Positions 1 through 7,210 of a stretch of DNA of 7,410 bases are shown one piece after another (within the stretch, counting starts at the first letter, position 1; each line of letters begins with the position of its first letter). The DNA comes from DATAQC01 sp046263055 (GTDB lineage: Bacteria > Actinomycetota > Acidimicrobiia > Acidimicrobiales > AC-14): contig JBHELO010000055.1 in the NCBI GenBank assembly GCA_046263055.1, forward strand, positions 1-7,410. The letters are read 5' to 3'. The notes under the pieces are model-generated. The model searched no databases and was not told the DNA's origin. It was given only the letters and a program-made list of their open reading frames with translations. Made by a program: the position numbers and the translations under genes.

Positions 1-124
1 CCCCGACACCCCGCCCGGCAACGTGGTGGCCGGCGCCGGGGCGGCGGTGCTGGACAAGGCGCGCAACGCGGTGAAGTCCAGCCGTAAGAAGGCGGCCACC
101 AAGGCGGCGGCCAGGAAGAAGTAG
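1..124 (+). CDS. C-terminal end of an unidentified protein with a Lys/Ala-rich tail (5' truncated)
   Basis: Reading from base 2, 40 codons are open and end at TAG (122-124). The visible peptide begins PDTPPGNVVAGAG and ends in a basic tail, SSRKKAATKAAARKK. Earlier residues such as AAVLDKARNAVK could form an amphipathic helix. Lys/Ala-rich tails of this kind occur at the C-termini of several actinobacterial nucleic-acid-binding proteins (histone-like HU/HupB, topoisomerase I), but the fragment is too short and too low in complexity to assign a family, and I do not recognise the gene. The frame is supported by G/C-rich third positions and the clean stop. It converges on the SDR gene with 7 nt between stop codons, and no terminator hairpin fits between them. 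Confidence 0.6.
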   Translation, partial: PDTPPGNVVAGAGAAVLDKARNAVKSSRKKAATKAAARKK

Positions 125-131
125 GGCGAGC

Positions 132-965
132 TCAGCGCGGACGCGCCAGGTTCACCACCCGACGGGACACCGCCCAGGGGGTGACCCGGGACATGGCGGC
201 CACCACCTGGTTGCGGGCGCCGACCACGTGACCGGCGCGCCGCCGGCGCAGCGCCCACAGGCCCGACTCCACCACCGCCTCGGCCGTCATCCACATCGGC
301 CCCGGCACCCCCATGCCGGGCGGGCTGGAGCTCACGTGGAACTCGGTGCGGGTGAAGCCCGGCATCAGCGCCAGAACGGTCACGCCGCCGCCCCGCACCT
401 CGGTGTGGAGGGCCTCGCTGAAGCTGGTCAGGTAGGCCTTGGTGGCGCCGTAGGTGGCCCAGTGGGGGAGCGGCTGCAGGCCGGCCACTGACGACATGTT
501 CACGATGCCGCCCCGCCCCCGCTCCAGCATCCCCGGCAGCACCGCCCGGCACAGGCGCACGGGCGCCAGCACGTTGAGGAGGATCTCCCTGTCCTCGACC
601 TCGGGCGACGAGTCGGCGAACGGACCGCTGGTGCCGAAGCCGGCGTTGTTGACCAGCAGGTCGACGGGGCGGTCGGCGTCAGCCAGGCGGGCCTCCACCC
701 GCCGCAGGTCGGCGTCGTCGGTGAGGTCGGCCACCAGCACCTCGATGTCGGGCCGGCGGGCACCGCCAGTCCCGTCTCCGCCGTCGACGGCGGCTTCGCC
801 GCGCACCTTGGCGGCCAGGGCCTCCAGGCGGTCGGCCCGGCGGGCCACCACGACCAGGTCGGTCCCCGCCGCGGCCAGGGCGACGGCGAAGGCCCGGCCG
901 ATTCCGCTCGACGCGCCCGTCACCATGGCGCGCCGCCACTCGGGCTGGGCCCGGCGGCCCCTCAC
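132..965 (-). CDS. SDR-family NAD(P)-dependent oxidoreductase
   Basis: This encodes a classical short-chain dehydrogenase/reductase: a single Rossmann-fold domain that oxidises alcohols or reduces carbonyls with NAD(P)(H), probably cytosolic. With the GTG start at 965 it has 277 residues, within the usual 250-300. Visible motifs are the cofactor loop TGASSGIG (16-23), an Arg pair after the second strand (VARR, about 39-43) that suggests NADP(H), NNAG (106-109), the helix Asn (N131 in LLNVLAP), catalytic Ser159 in NMSSVAG, and Tyr172/Lys176 in YGATK. MPGFTRTEF follows, as in the broad DltE/YqjQ-like (COG0300) group. Substrate cannot be inferred. An ATG at 1037 would add 24 residues, but that stretch is Arg/Pro/Gly-rich, unlike an SDR N-terminus, and contains a good minus-strand -10 (1014-1019). 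GGAGAG (978-983) lies 12 nt before the GTG at 965. ATG at 926 would remove residues normally preceding the first strand. The gene is divergent from amt. Confidence 0.88.
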   Translation of the reverse strand: MRGRRAQPEWRRAMVTGASSGIGRAFAVALAAAGTDLVVVARRADRLEALAAKVRGEAAVDGGDGTGGARRPDIEVLVADLTDDADLRRVEARLADADRPVDLLVNNAGFGTSGPFADSSPEVEDREILLNVLAPVRLCRAVLPGMLERGRGGIVNMSSVAGLQPLPHWATYGATKAYLTSFSEALHTEVRGGGVTVLALMPGFTRTEFHVSSSPPGMGVPGPMWMTAEAVVESGLWALRRRRAGHVVGARNQVVAAMSRVTPWAVSRRVVNLARPR

Positions 966-1013
966 CGGCCGGCCCGGCTCTCCGGCGAGCACGGGTGGGG
1001 GGCCACGGCCGGC

Positions 1014-1019
1014 ATCGTA
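1014..1019 (-). promoter_or_regulatory. Candidate -10 element for the SDR gene
   Basis: On the minus strand this hexamer reads TACGAT, matching the actinobacterial -10 pattern TANNNT. It would place transcription initiation near 1005-1008, leaving about 40 nt of leader with a GGAGAG ribosome-binding site before the GTG at 965. No clear -35 is seen. It lies inside the longer alternative reading frame, which argues against the ATG at 1037. The assignment rests on pattern only. Confidence 0.4.
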
Positions 1020-1062
1020 CCGGCGGGTCGCCGCCACCCGTCCCCGGGCCCGCCGCCGCGGT

Positions 1063-1068
1063 TAGCTT
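1063..1068 (+). promoter_or_regulatory. Candidate -10 element for the amt-glnK-glnD operon
   Basis: TAGCTT fits TANNNT and sits in the only A/T-containing patch of an otherwise GC-rich divergent intergenic region. It would start transcription near 1074-1077, giving a leader of about 27 nt that contains the strong GGAGGAGG ribosome-binding site (1086-1093, 9 nt before the GTG). I see no convincing -35. I also see no GlnR-like or AmtR-like operator, so how nitrogen controls this operon is not visible here. Confidence 0.4.
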
Positions 1069-1102
1069 GCACGTCTCTGACCATCGGAGGAGGGGGGCGG
1101 AG

Positions 1103-2373
<1,271 letters not shown>

Positions 2374-2377
<4 letters not shown>

Positions 2378-2712
2378 GACTGGTGACGGCCATCATCAAG
2401 CCCTTCAAGCTGGACGACGTGAAGGACGCCCTGCGGGGCCTTGGCGTACAGGGCATGACCGTGTCCGAGGCCTCGGGCTTCGGCCGCCAGCGAGGCCACA
2501 CCGAGGTCTACCGGGGCACCGAGTACACCGTGGAATTCGTGCCCAAGATGCGGGTGGAGATCCTCACCGACGACGCCGAGGCCGACGCCGTCGTGCAGGG
2601 CATCGTGACCGCCGCCCGCACCGACAAGATCGGCGACGGCAAGGTGTGGGTCGTGGCCGTGGACGACGTGGTGCGCATCCGCACCGGGGAGATGGGCCAC
2701 GACGCCCTCTGA
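2374..2712 (+). CDS. glnK: Nitrogen regulatory PII protein GlnK
   Basis: This is a trimeric cytosolic signal protein that binds ATP/ADP and 2-oxoglutarate and controls Amt and other nitrogen targets. Its 112 residues are exactly the family length. It shows the N-terminal AIIKPFKLDDVKDAL, the first ATP-site segment around GMTVSEASGFGRQRGHTE (28-45), the T-loop YRGTEY with Tyr46 and the modifiable Tyr51, the B-loop TDKIGDGKVWV (about 83-93), and RIRTGE near the C-terminus. Gln39 in GFGRQ, used for Mg-ATP-2-oxoglutarate binding, is present. GGGGAGG (2359-2365) ends 8 nt before the GTG start, which lies inside the amt stop. Linkage to amt favours GlnK over GlnB. Tyr51 is adenylylated in corynebacteria and streptomycetes, and uridylylated in enterobacteria; which applies here is inferred from lineage. 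Confidence 0.97.
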
Positions 2713-2715
2713 CCG

Positions 2716-2733
2716 GCGGCCGGGAGCGGCCGC
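2716..2733 (+). other. Perfect 7-bp GC hairpin in the glnK-glnD gap
   Basis: GCGGCCG (2716-2722) and CGGCCGC (2727-2733) are exact inverted repeats around the 4-nt loop GGAG, starting 4 nt after the glnK stop. A second short palindrome, GCCCGCGGGC (2734-2743), follows directly. There is no T-run, so a classical intrinsic terminator is unlikely. It could act as a partial attenuator or as a 3' stabiliser of an amt-glnK transcript, lowering glnD relative to glnK. Chance hairpins are common at this GC content. Confidence 0.35.
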
Positions 2734-2755
2734 GCCCGCGGGCGGCGGCCCCACG

Positions 2756-5260
2756 GTGGCCGCCGCCGCCGCCCAAACCGCGGCCGGCGCCGCCGCCCAA
2801 ACCGTGGCCGGCGCCGACGCCCAAACCGCCGTGCCCGGCGCTGACGCCGACACCGCCACCGCCAGGACGACCGCCAGGACGACCGCCGCCGCCCGCCCTG
2901 GTGCCGGCTCCACCGGCACTGCCACCGCCCTCCCGGCGCCCGCCAGCCCCGGGGCCTTCCGGGCGGCACGGGCCGAGCTGGTCGAGGACGGGCCCCGGGG
3001 CACCGCCTTCTGCCCGGCCTACACGTCGCTGGTGGACGCCTTCCTCGCCCCCCTGGTGCCCGATCGCCGGGGCGTCGCCCTGGTGGCGGTGGGCGGCTAC
3101 GGCCGGGGGGACCTTTGCCCGGGGTCGGACGTGGACGTGCTGCTCCTCCACGCCCTTCCCGAGGACGAGGTGGCAGCCCTGGCCGACGACCTCTGGTACC
3201 CGCTGTGGGACACGGGTCTCAAGGTGGGCCACGCGGTGCGGACGGTGGCCCAGGCCCTGGCCATGGCCGCCGACGACCTCCACACCGCCACCGCCCTGCT
3301 GGATTGCCGGCTCATCGCCGGCCACGCCGCCCTGGCCGCCGACCTGGCGGGGCGGGCGCGCGCCTCCTGGCGGTCCCGCCCTACCGACTGGCTGGGGGCG
3401 CTGGCCGACTCGGCCGCCGAGCGTCACCGGGCGGCCGGCGAGCTGGCCTTCCTGCTGGAGCCGGACCTCAAGGAGAGCCGGGGCGGGCTCCGCGACGTCC
3501 ACTCCCTGCGCTGGGCCGACGCCGCCCTGCCCGTCCTGCGCCCGCCCGACGCCGCCGCGGTGGCGGCCGCCGCCGAGGTGCTGCTCGGTGCCCGGGTGGA
3601 GCTGCACCGCCGCACCGGCAAGGGCGGGGACCAGCTCCTGCTCCAAGAGCAGGACGCGGTGGCCGCCGCCCTGGGCGACGACGACGCCGACGCCCTCATG
3701 GCCCGGGTGGGTGCCGCCGGCCGGGCGGTGGCCTGGGCGAGCGACGAGACCTGGGGCCGGGTGGTCGCCTTCCGGTGGCGGCCGCCGGGGCGGGTCATGG
3801 CCCACGACCGGGCCCTGGGTGGCGGCCTGGTCCTGCGGGACGGGGCGGTGGAGCTGGCCCCCGACGCCGACCCGGCCGCCGACCCCGGCCTCGTGCTGCG
3901 GGCGGCGGCCACCGCCGTCACCACCGGGGCCCGGCTCAGCCGCATGACCCTGGACCGCCTGGCCGCCGAGGCCACCGCCCCCGGCGACCCCTGGCCGGAC
4001 GAGGCCCGCCAGGCGCTGGTGGGCATACTGGGCGCCGGCCGGCCGGCGGTGGCCGTGCTGGAGTCCCTGGACCAGACAGGGCTTCTCGTGCGGACCGTCC
4101 CGGAGTGGGCGGCGGTGCGCCACCGGCCCCAGCGCAACGCCTACCACCGCTTCACCGTCGATCGTCATCTGTGCGAGGCGGCGGCCAACGCCGCCGGCCT
4201 GGCCGATCGGGTGGGCCGCCCCGACCTCCTGGTGGTGGGCGCCTGGCTGCACGACCTGGGGAAGGGCTACGCCGGCACCGACGGCCACGACGAGGACCAT
4301 TCGGTGGCCGGTGTGGCCGTGGTGGAGGGACTGGCCACCCGCATGGGCTTCCCGCCCGCCGACGTGGCCACCCTGGCCACCCTCGTCCGCCACCACCTCC
4401 TGCTGGCCGACGCCGCCACCCGGCGCGACCTGGACGACCCGGCCACCATCGGGGCGGTGGCCCAGGCGGTGGGCGACGCCACCACCCTGGAGCTCCTCCA
4501 CGCGCTCACCGAAGCCGACAGCCTGGCCACCGGCCCCGCCGCCTGGAGCACGTGGAAGGCGGGCCTGGTGGCCGGTCTGGTCCTCCGGGTGACGGCCGCC
4601 CTGGCCGGCCAGCCGGTGCCCGTGCGGGAGTTCCCCGCCGCCCACCACCGGGCGGTGGCGGCCCGTGCCCGCGAGGAGGGTGGGGTGGTGGCCGAGGTCC
4701 ACGGGCAGTCGCTGGTGGTGGCCGCCCCCGACCGGCCCGGCCTGTTCTGCCGGGTGGCCGGCACCCTGGCGGTGGACGGGCTCGACGTGCTGGCCGCCCG
4801 GGTGTGGGCCGACGAGGACGGCACCGCCGTCGAGGACCTCCGGGTGGAGCCGGTGTTCGGCGAGCCCGACTGGGCCCGGGTGGAATCCGACCTGCGCCGG
4901 GCCCTGAGCGGGCGCCTGGCCCTGGAAGCCCGGCTGGCGGAGCGGGCCCGGCTCTACGCCGGTCGGTCACGGCCCCGGGCCGCCACCCCGCCCCGGCCCC
5001 AGGTGGTGGTGACCAACGACGCCTCCGATACCGCCACCGTCGTGGAGGTGCACGGGCCCGACCGCCTCGGCGCGTTGTACCGGATCACCCGGGCCCTGGC
5101 CGACCTCGACCTCGACATCCGCTCGGCCAAGGTGTCCACCACCGGCCACGAGGTGGTGGATACCTTCTACGTGGTGGGTGCCTCGGGGACCAAGGTCACC
5201 GACGCCGCCGACGTGGCCGAGATCGAGCGGGCCGTGGCCTTCGAGGTGTCCCGGGCCTGA
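2756..5260 (+). CDS. glnD: PII nucleotidyltransferase / deadenylylase (uridylyl-removing) GlnD
   Basis: This bifunctional cytosolic sensor modifies GlnK Tyr51 when nitrogen is scarce and removes the group when glutamine is plentiful. Its 834 residues compare with about 890 in E. coli. Order: a low-complexity Ala/Thr/Pro extension (1-65); a nucleotidyltransferase domain with GGYGRG and PGSDVDVLLLH (113-132; metal ligands D125 and D127); the linker motif KESRGGLRDVHSLRW (239-253); an HD hydrolase domain with His471 (TVDRH), LHDLGKG (His499/Asp500), DHSVAG and VRHHLLL (544-550); then two glutamine-sensing ACT domains at about 652-735 (APDRPGLFCRVAG) and 761-834 (GPDRLGALYRITRALADLD). Both activities look intact. 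The GTG at 2756 is the first in-frame start after glnK but has no ribosome-binding site; GTG at 2804 or 2831 is possible, and family homology begins only near residue 65. The 43-nt gap and shared strand suggest one operon with amt-glnK. Confidence 0.95.
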   Translation: MAAAAAQTAAGAAAQTVAGADAQTAVPGADADTATARTTARTTAAARPGAGSTGTATALPAPASPGAFRAARAELVEDGPRGTAFCPAYTSLVDAFLAPLVPDRRGVALVAVGGYGRGDLCPGSDVDVLLLHALPEDEVAALADDLWYPLWDTGLKVGHAVRTVAQALAMAADDLHTATALLDCRLIAGHAALAADLAGRARASWRSRPTDWLGALADSAAERHRAAGELAFLLEPDLKESRGGLRDVHSLRWADAALPVLRPPDAAAVAAAAEVLLGARVELHRRTGKGGDQLLLQEQDAVAAALGDDDADALMARVGAAGRAVAWASDETWGRVVAFRWRPPGRVMAHDRALGGGLVLRDGAVELAPDADPAADPGLVLRAAATAVTTGARLSRMTLDRLAAEATAPGDPWPDEARQALVGILGAGRPAVAVLESLDQTGLLVRTVPEWAAVRHRPQRNAYHRFTVDRHLCEAAANAAGLADRVGRPDLLVVGAWLHDLGKGYAGTDGHDEDHSVAGVAVVEGLATRMGFPPADVATLATLVRHHLLLADAATRRDLDDPATIGAVAQAVGDATTLELLHALTEADSLATGPAAWSTWKAGLVAGLVLRVTAALAGQPVPVREFPAAHHRAVAARAREEGGVVAEVHGQSLVVAAPDRPGLFCRVAGTLAVDGLDVLAARVWADEDGTAVEDLRVEPVFGEPDWARVESDLRRALSGRLALEARLAERARLYAGRSRPRAATPPRPQVVVTNDASDTATVVEVHGPDRLGALYRITRALADLDLDIRSAKVSTTGHEVVDTFYVVGASGTKVTDAADVAEIERAVAFEVSRA
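2763..2837 (+). repeat. 24-nt tandem repeat, three imperfect copies, in the glnD 5' end
   Basis: The core CCCAAACCG recurs at 2772-2780, 2796-2804 and 2820-2828, exactly 24 nt apart, each flanked by Gly/Ala codons. In frame this gives an 8-residue AAAQTxAG-type repeat, which diverges in the third copy. It lies in the poorly conserved N-terminal extension of GlnD and probably arose by slippage or local duplication. The exact outer limits are approximate. Confidence 0.75.
2861..2884 (+). repeat. 12-nt perfect direct repeat, two copies, in glnD
   Basis: GCCAGGACGACC occurs twice in tandem (2861-2872 and 2873-2884) and encodes the duplicated peptide ARTTARTT at GlnD residues 36-43. It lies just downstream of the 24-nt repeats, in the same low-complexity segment, so it is a second sign of local duplication there. 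Confidence 0.8.
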
Positions 5261-5291
5261 CCGCCACCCGGGCTCCCGACTGGCGCGCCGT

Positions 5292-5319
5292 CCGGCGCCG
5301 CCGGTGCGGCCGTCGGCCG
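5292..5319 (+). terminator. Possible weak terminator: two tandem GC hairpins after glnD
   Basis: Two short perfect stems follow one another in the 116-nt gap after glnD: CCGGC/GCCGG with a 3-nt loop (5292-5304) and CGGCC/GGCCG with a 3-nt loop (5307-5319). No U-run follows. Actinobacterial terminators often lack a strong U-run, but stems this short are expected by chance in such GC-rich DNA. Confidence 0.2.
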
Positions 5320-5361
5320 GGGCGGTTGGCGGGGTGCACCTCTGGCCGGAGGGCCGTCCGC

Positions 5362-5367
5362 TACCCT
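5362..5367 (+). promoter_or_regulatory. Candidate -10 giving a leaderless start for the DMFase-like gene
   Basis: TACCCT matches TANNNT and ends 9 nt before the GTG at 5377, so transcription could begin at or beside the start codon. No ribosome-binding site is placed for this GTG: the nearest GGAGGG (5348-5353) is 23 nt away. Leaderless GTG/ATG messages are common in Actinobacteria. The -35 region (about 5339-5344) has no recognisable motif, as is frequent for such promoters. Confidence 0.4.
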
Positions 5368-5376
5368 CGACCGCCT

Positions 5377-7137
5377 GTGCCGGGGACGAGCACGAGACTG
5401 GTCGCCATCGTTGCCGTCGTCGTGGGCATGGCCGTCGGCGCGGTGTTCGTGCTGATCCCGGCGGCCCGTACCGCCACCCTGATCGGCTCCCGCCCGGCCG
5501 GCCCCGAGGTGCCCAGGACGGCGGCCGCCGGCCACGCCCGGTGGGTGGCCGGGGAGAACGCCAAGCCGGGCACCACCGACTGGCAGATCACCGGACCCGT
5601 CGACCACGGCAACATCGAGGGCTACGCCGACACCACCAGCGCCGTCTCGGGCGACACCGTGCGCCTCTTCGTCTCCACCGACGCCGCCACCTACCGCGTC
5701 GACGCCTATCGGATGGGATGGTACGGCGGGACCCAGGGCCGCCTGGTGTGGCGGTCGCCCCCGCAGACCGGGTTCCGCCAGGGCCCGCCCAGCGTGGACC
5801 CGCTGACCAACACGGTGGAGGCCCACTGGGCGCCCACGCTGTCGATCACGTTGGACAAGGCCTGGCCCCCGGGCGACTACCTGCTCAAGCTGGTGGGGGA
5901 CAACGGCTACGCCCAGTTCGTGCCCCTGGCCGTGCGGGACGACACCAGCAAGGCGGCCCTGGTCGTCGTCAACGCCGTCACCACCTGGCAGGCCTACAAC
6001 AAGTGGGGCGGCCACAGCCTGTACGAGGGCGTCGACCGCCTGGGCGCCACCACCCCCGAGGCCCGCTCCCAGATCGCGTCCTTCGACCGGCCCTACGCCA
6101 ACGACTCGGGGGCGGGCGATTTCCTCGGCAACGAGCTGCCCCTCGTCTCGCTGGTGGAGAAGTCGGGCTACGACGTCACCTACGAGACCGACATCGACGT
6201 GCACCGCCGGGGTGCCCTGCTGACCAACCACCGGGCGGTGCTGAGCCTGGGCCACGACGAGTACTGGTCGGCGGAGATGCGGGCGGCGGTGGAGCGGGCG
6301 CGTGACGCCGGGGTCAACGTGGCCTTCTTCGGGGCCAACGCCCTCTACCGGGCCATCCGCCTGGCGCCCTCCGACCTCGGCGACCTCCGCCACGAGATCA
6401 ACTACCGGATCGCCCGCGACGACCCCATGACCGGCGTGGACAACAGCCGGGTCACGGTGGGCTGGCGGGAGCCGCCCGTCAACCGCCCGGAGAGCAGCCT
6501 GGTGGGCGACTACTACCAGTGCAACCCGGTGAAGGCGGACATGGTGGTGGCCGACCCCTCGGCCTGGGTCTTCGCCGGCACCGGGCTGGCGGCCGGGGAC
6601 AAGCTGAAGGACCTGGTCGGCCCCGAGTACGACCGGTACGACCCGAGCGCCCCGCAGCCGCCCGGGCCGGTGCAGGTGCTCACCCACTCACCGCTTCACT
6701 GCGGGGGGCAGGCGAGCTATTCGGACATGACCTGGTACACCACGGCCAGCGGGGCGGGCGTGTTCGCCACCGGCAGCAACTGGTGGATCAGTCGCCTCAA
6801 CCTCACCTGCGTACCCTCGGACAGCTGCCTGGAGCAGCACGCCCTGCGCATCACGCTCAACGTGCTCGACGCCTTCTCGCTGGGGCCGGCAGGGCGCTCC
6901 CACCCGTCGGTGTCGAACGTGTCGTCGCTGGGCGAGGTGCGGGGGACGACCCCGCTCGACGCCGGTGAGCGGGTCGTGACCACCACCACCACGCCCTACA
7001 CGGCCCCCACCACCGTGGGCTCACGCCCGTCCACCTCGCTGGCCCGCACGACCACCACCACGACCCGCCCGCTGCACCCGCCCACCTCGGTGCCCACCCT
7101 CCCGTCCCTGCCCTTCCCGCTCACCCGGCCGCGCTGA
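5377..7137 (+). CDS. Secreted/anchored protein related to the N,N-dimethylformamidase beta-subunit C-terminal domain
   Basis: The 586-residue product starts with one hydrophobic segment (about 8-29, LVAIVAVVVGMAVGAVFVLI) preceded by Arg, so it is exported or anchored; no lipobox is seen. A probable beta-sandwich region (60-190) precedes the DMFase-like domain, with TWQAYNKWGG (203-212), SFDRPY (235-240), GHDEYWS (292-298) and GANALYR (319-325). From memory, Paracoccus DMFase holds iron with two Tyr and Glu521, near His519 and Asn547; the spacing fits Glu295, His293 and Asn321 here, with Tyr207, Tyr216 or Tyr240 as candidate ligands. Four Cys (382, 442, 478, 484) could form disulfides. The tail (535-586) is Thr/Pro-rich with two poly-Thr runs, like a cell-wall-spanning or glycosylated linker. 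The whole is shorter than the roughly 760-residue enzyme. Related actinobacterial proteins mostly have no known substrate, so amide hydrolysis is unproven. Start: GTG 5377; ATG 5428 would cut the hydrophobic segment. Confidence 0.8.
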   Translation: MPGTSTRLVAIVAVVVGMAVGAVFVLIPAARTATLIGSRPAGPEVPRTAAAGHARWVAGENAKPGTTDWQITGPVDHGNIEGYADTTSAVSGDTVRLFVSTDAATYRVDAYRMGWYGGTQGRLVWRSPPQTGFRQGPPSVDPLTNTVEAHWAPTLSITLDKAWPPGDYLLKLVGDNGYAQFVPLAVRDDTSKAALVVVNAVTTWQAYNKWGGHSLYEGVDRLGATTPEARSQIASFDRPYANDSGAGDFLGNELPLVSLVEKSGYDVTYETDIDVHRRGALLTNHRAVLSLGHDEYWSAEMRAAVERARDAGVNVAFFGANALYRAIRLAPSDLGDLRHEINYRIARDDPMTGVDNSRVTVGWREPPVNRPESSLVGDYYQCNPVKADMVVADPSAWVFAGTGLAAGDKLKDLVGPEYDRYDPSAPQPPGPVQVLTHSPLHCGGQASYSDMTWYTTASGAGVFATGSNWWISRLNLTCVPSDSCLEQHALRITLNVLDAFSLGPAGRSHPSVSNVSSLGEVRGTTPLDAGERVVTTTTTPYTAPTTVGSRPSTSLARTTTTTTRPLHPPTSVPTLPSLPFPLTRPR

Positions 7138-7156
7138 GGGGCCGGGCCCGGGCCCC
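7138..7156 (+). terminator. Possible GC-rich terminator hairpin after the DMFase-like gene
   Basis: GGGGCC (7138-7143) pairs with GGCCCC (7151-7156) around a 7-nt loop, directly after the stop codon. Competing pairings exist because CCGGGCCCGG inside it is itself palindromic. There is no U-run. Its position fits a transcription end, but evidence is limited to this inverted repeat. Confidence 0.3.
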
Positions 7157-7188
7157 GGTCCAGGTCGAATGGGGGTTGCCTCCGGCCG

Positions 7189-7198
7189 CCACGCGTGG
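7189..7198. promoter_or_regulatory. Perfect 10-bp palindrome upstream of the PPOX gene
   Basis: CCACGCGTGG is self-complementary and ends 12 nt before the ATG at 7211. Its position would suit an operator or a short RNA hairpin near the translation start. No second copy was seen nearby, and a 10-bp GC palindrome can occur by chance. Confidence 0.2.
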
Positions 7199-7210
7199 TC
7201 GGCTGGCGGG

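Noticed and set aside
966..1037. Longer SDR with ATG at 1037
   Set aside because: The extra 24 residues resemble no SDR N-terminus and contain a good minus-strand -10 element. The GTG at 965 has a GGAGAG upstream.
995..1102. Longer Amt start at 995
   Set aside because: The added residues are basic and Pro-rich before the first membrane helix, and the strong GGAGGAGG site points to the GTG at 1103.
2763..2884. CRISPR-like or mobile-element repeat
   Set aside because: The repeats are contiguous, 24 and 12 nt long and in frame with glnD, without spacers, terminal inverted repeats or a transposase gene.
2564..4702. A 712-codon open frame on the minus strand opposite glnD
   Set aside because: It is antisense to an unmistakable GlnD. 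Its product is a Gly/His/Arg/Gln-rich low-complexity string with no domain, as expected when GC-rich codons are read backwards.
3115..5376. The DMFase-like frame stays open upstream across glnD, suggesting a 1340-residue fusion
   Set aside because: The upstream part is Arg/Gly/Pro-rich nonsense, an out-of-frame shadow of glnD. Recognisable protein sequence begins only at the GTG at 5377 with a membrane segment.
5167..6687. A 506-codon minus-strand open frame opposite the DMFase-like gene
   Set aside because: The Val/Gly/His/Arg-rich composition and absence of motifs mark it as a GC-driven shadow. The plus-strand product has conserved motifs, a membrane segment and a coherent length.
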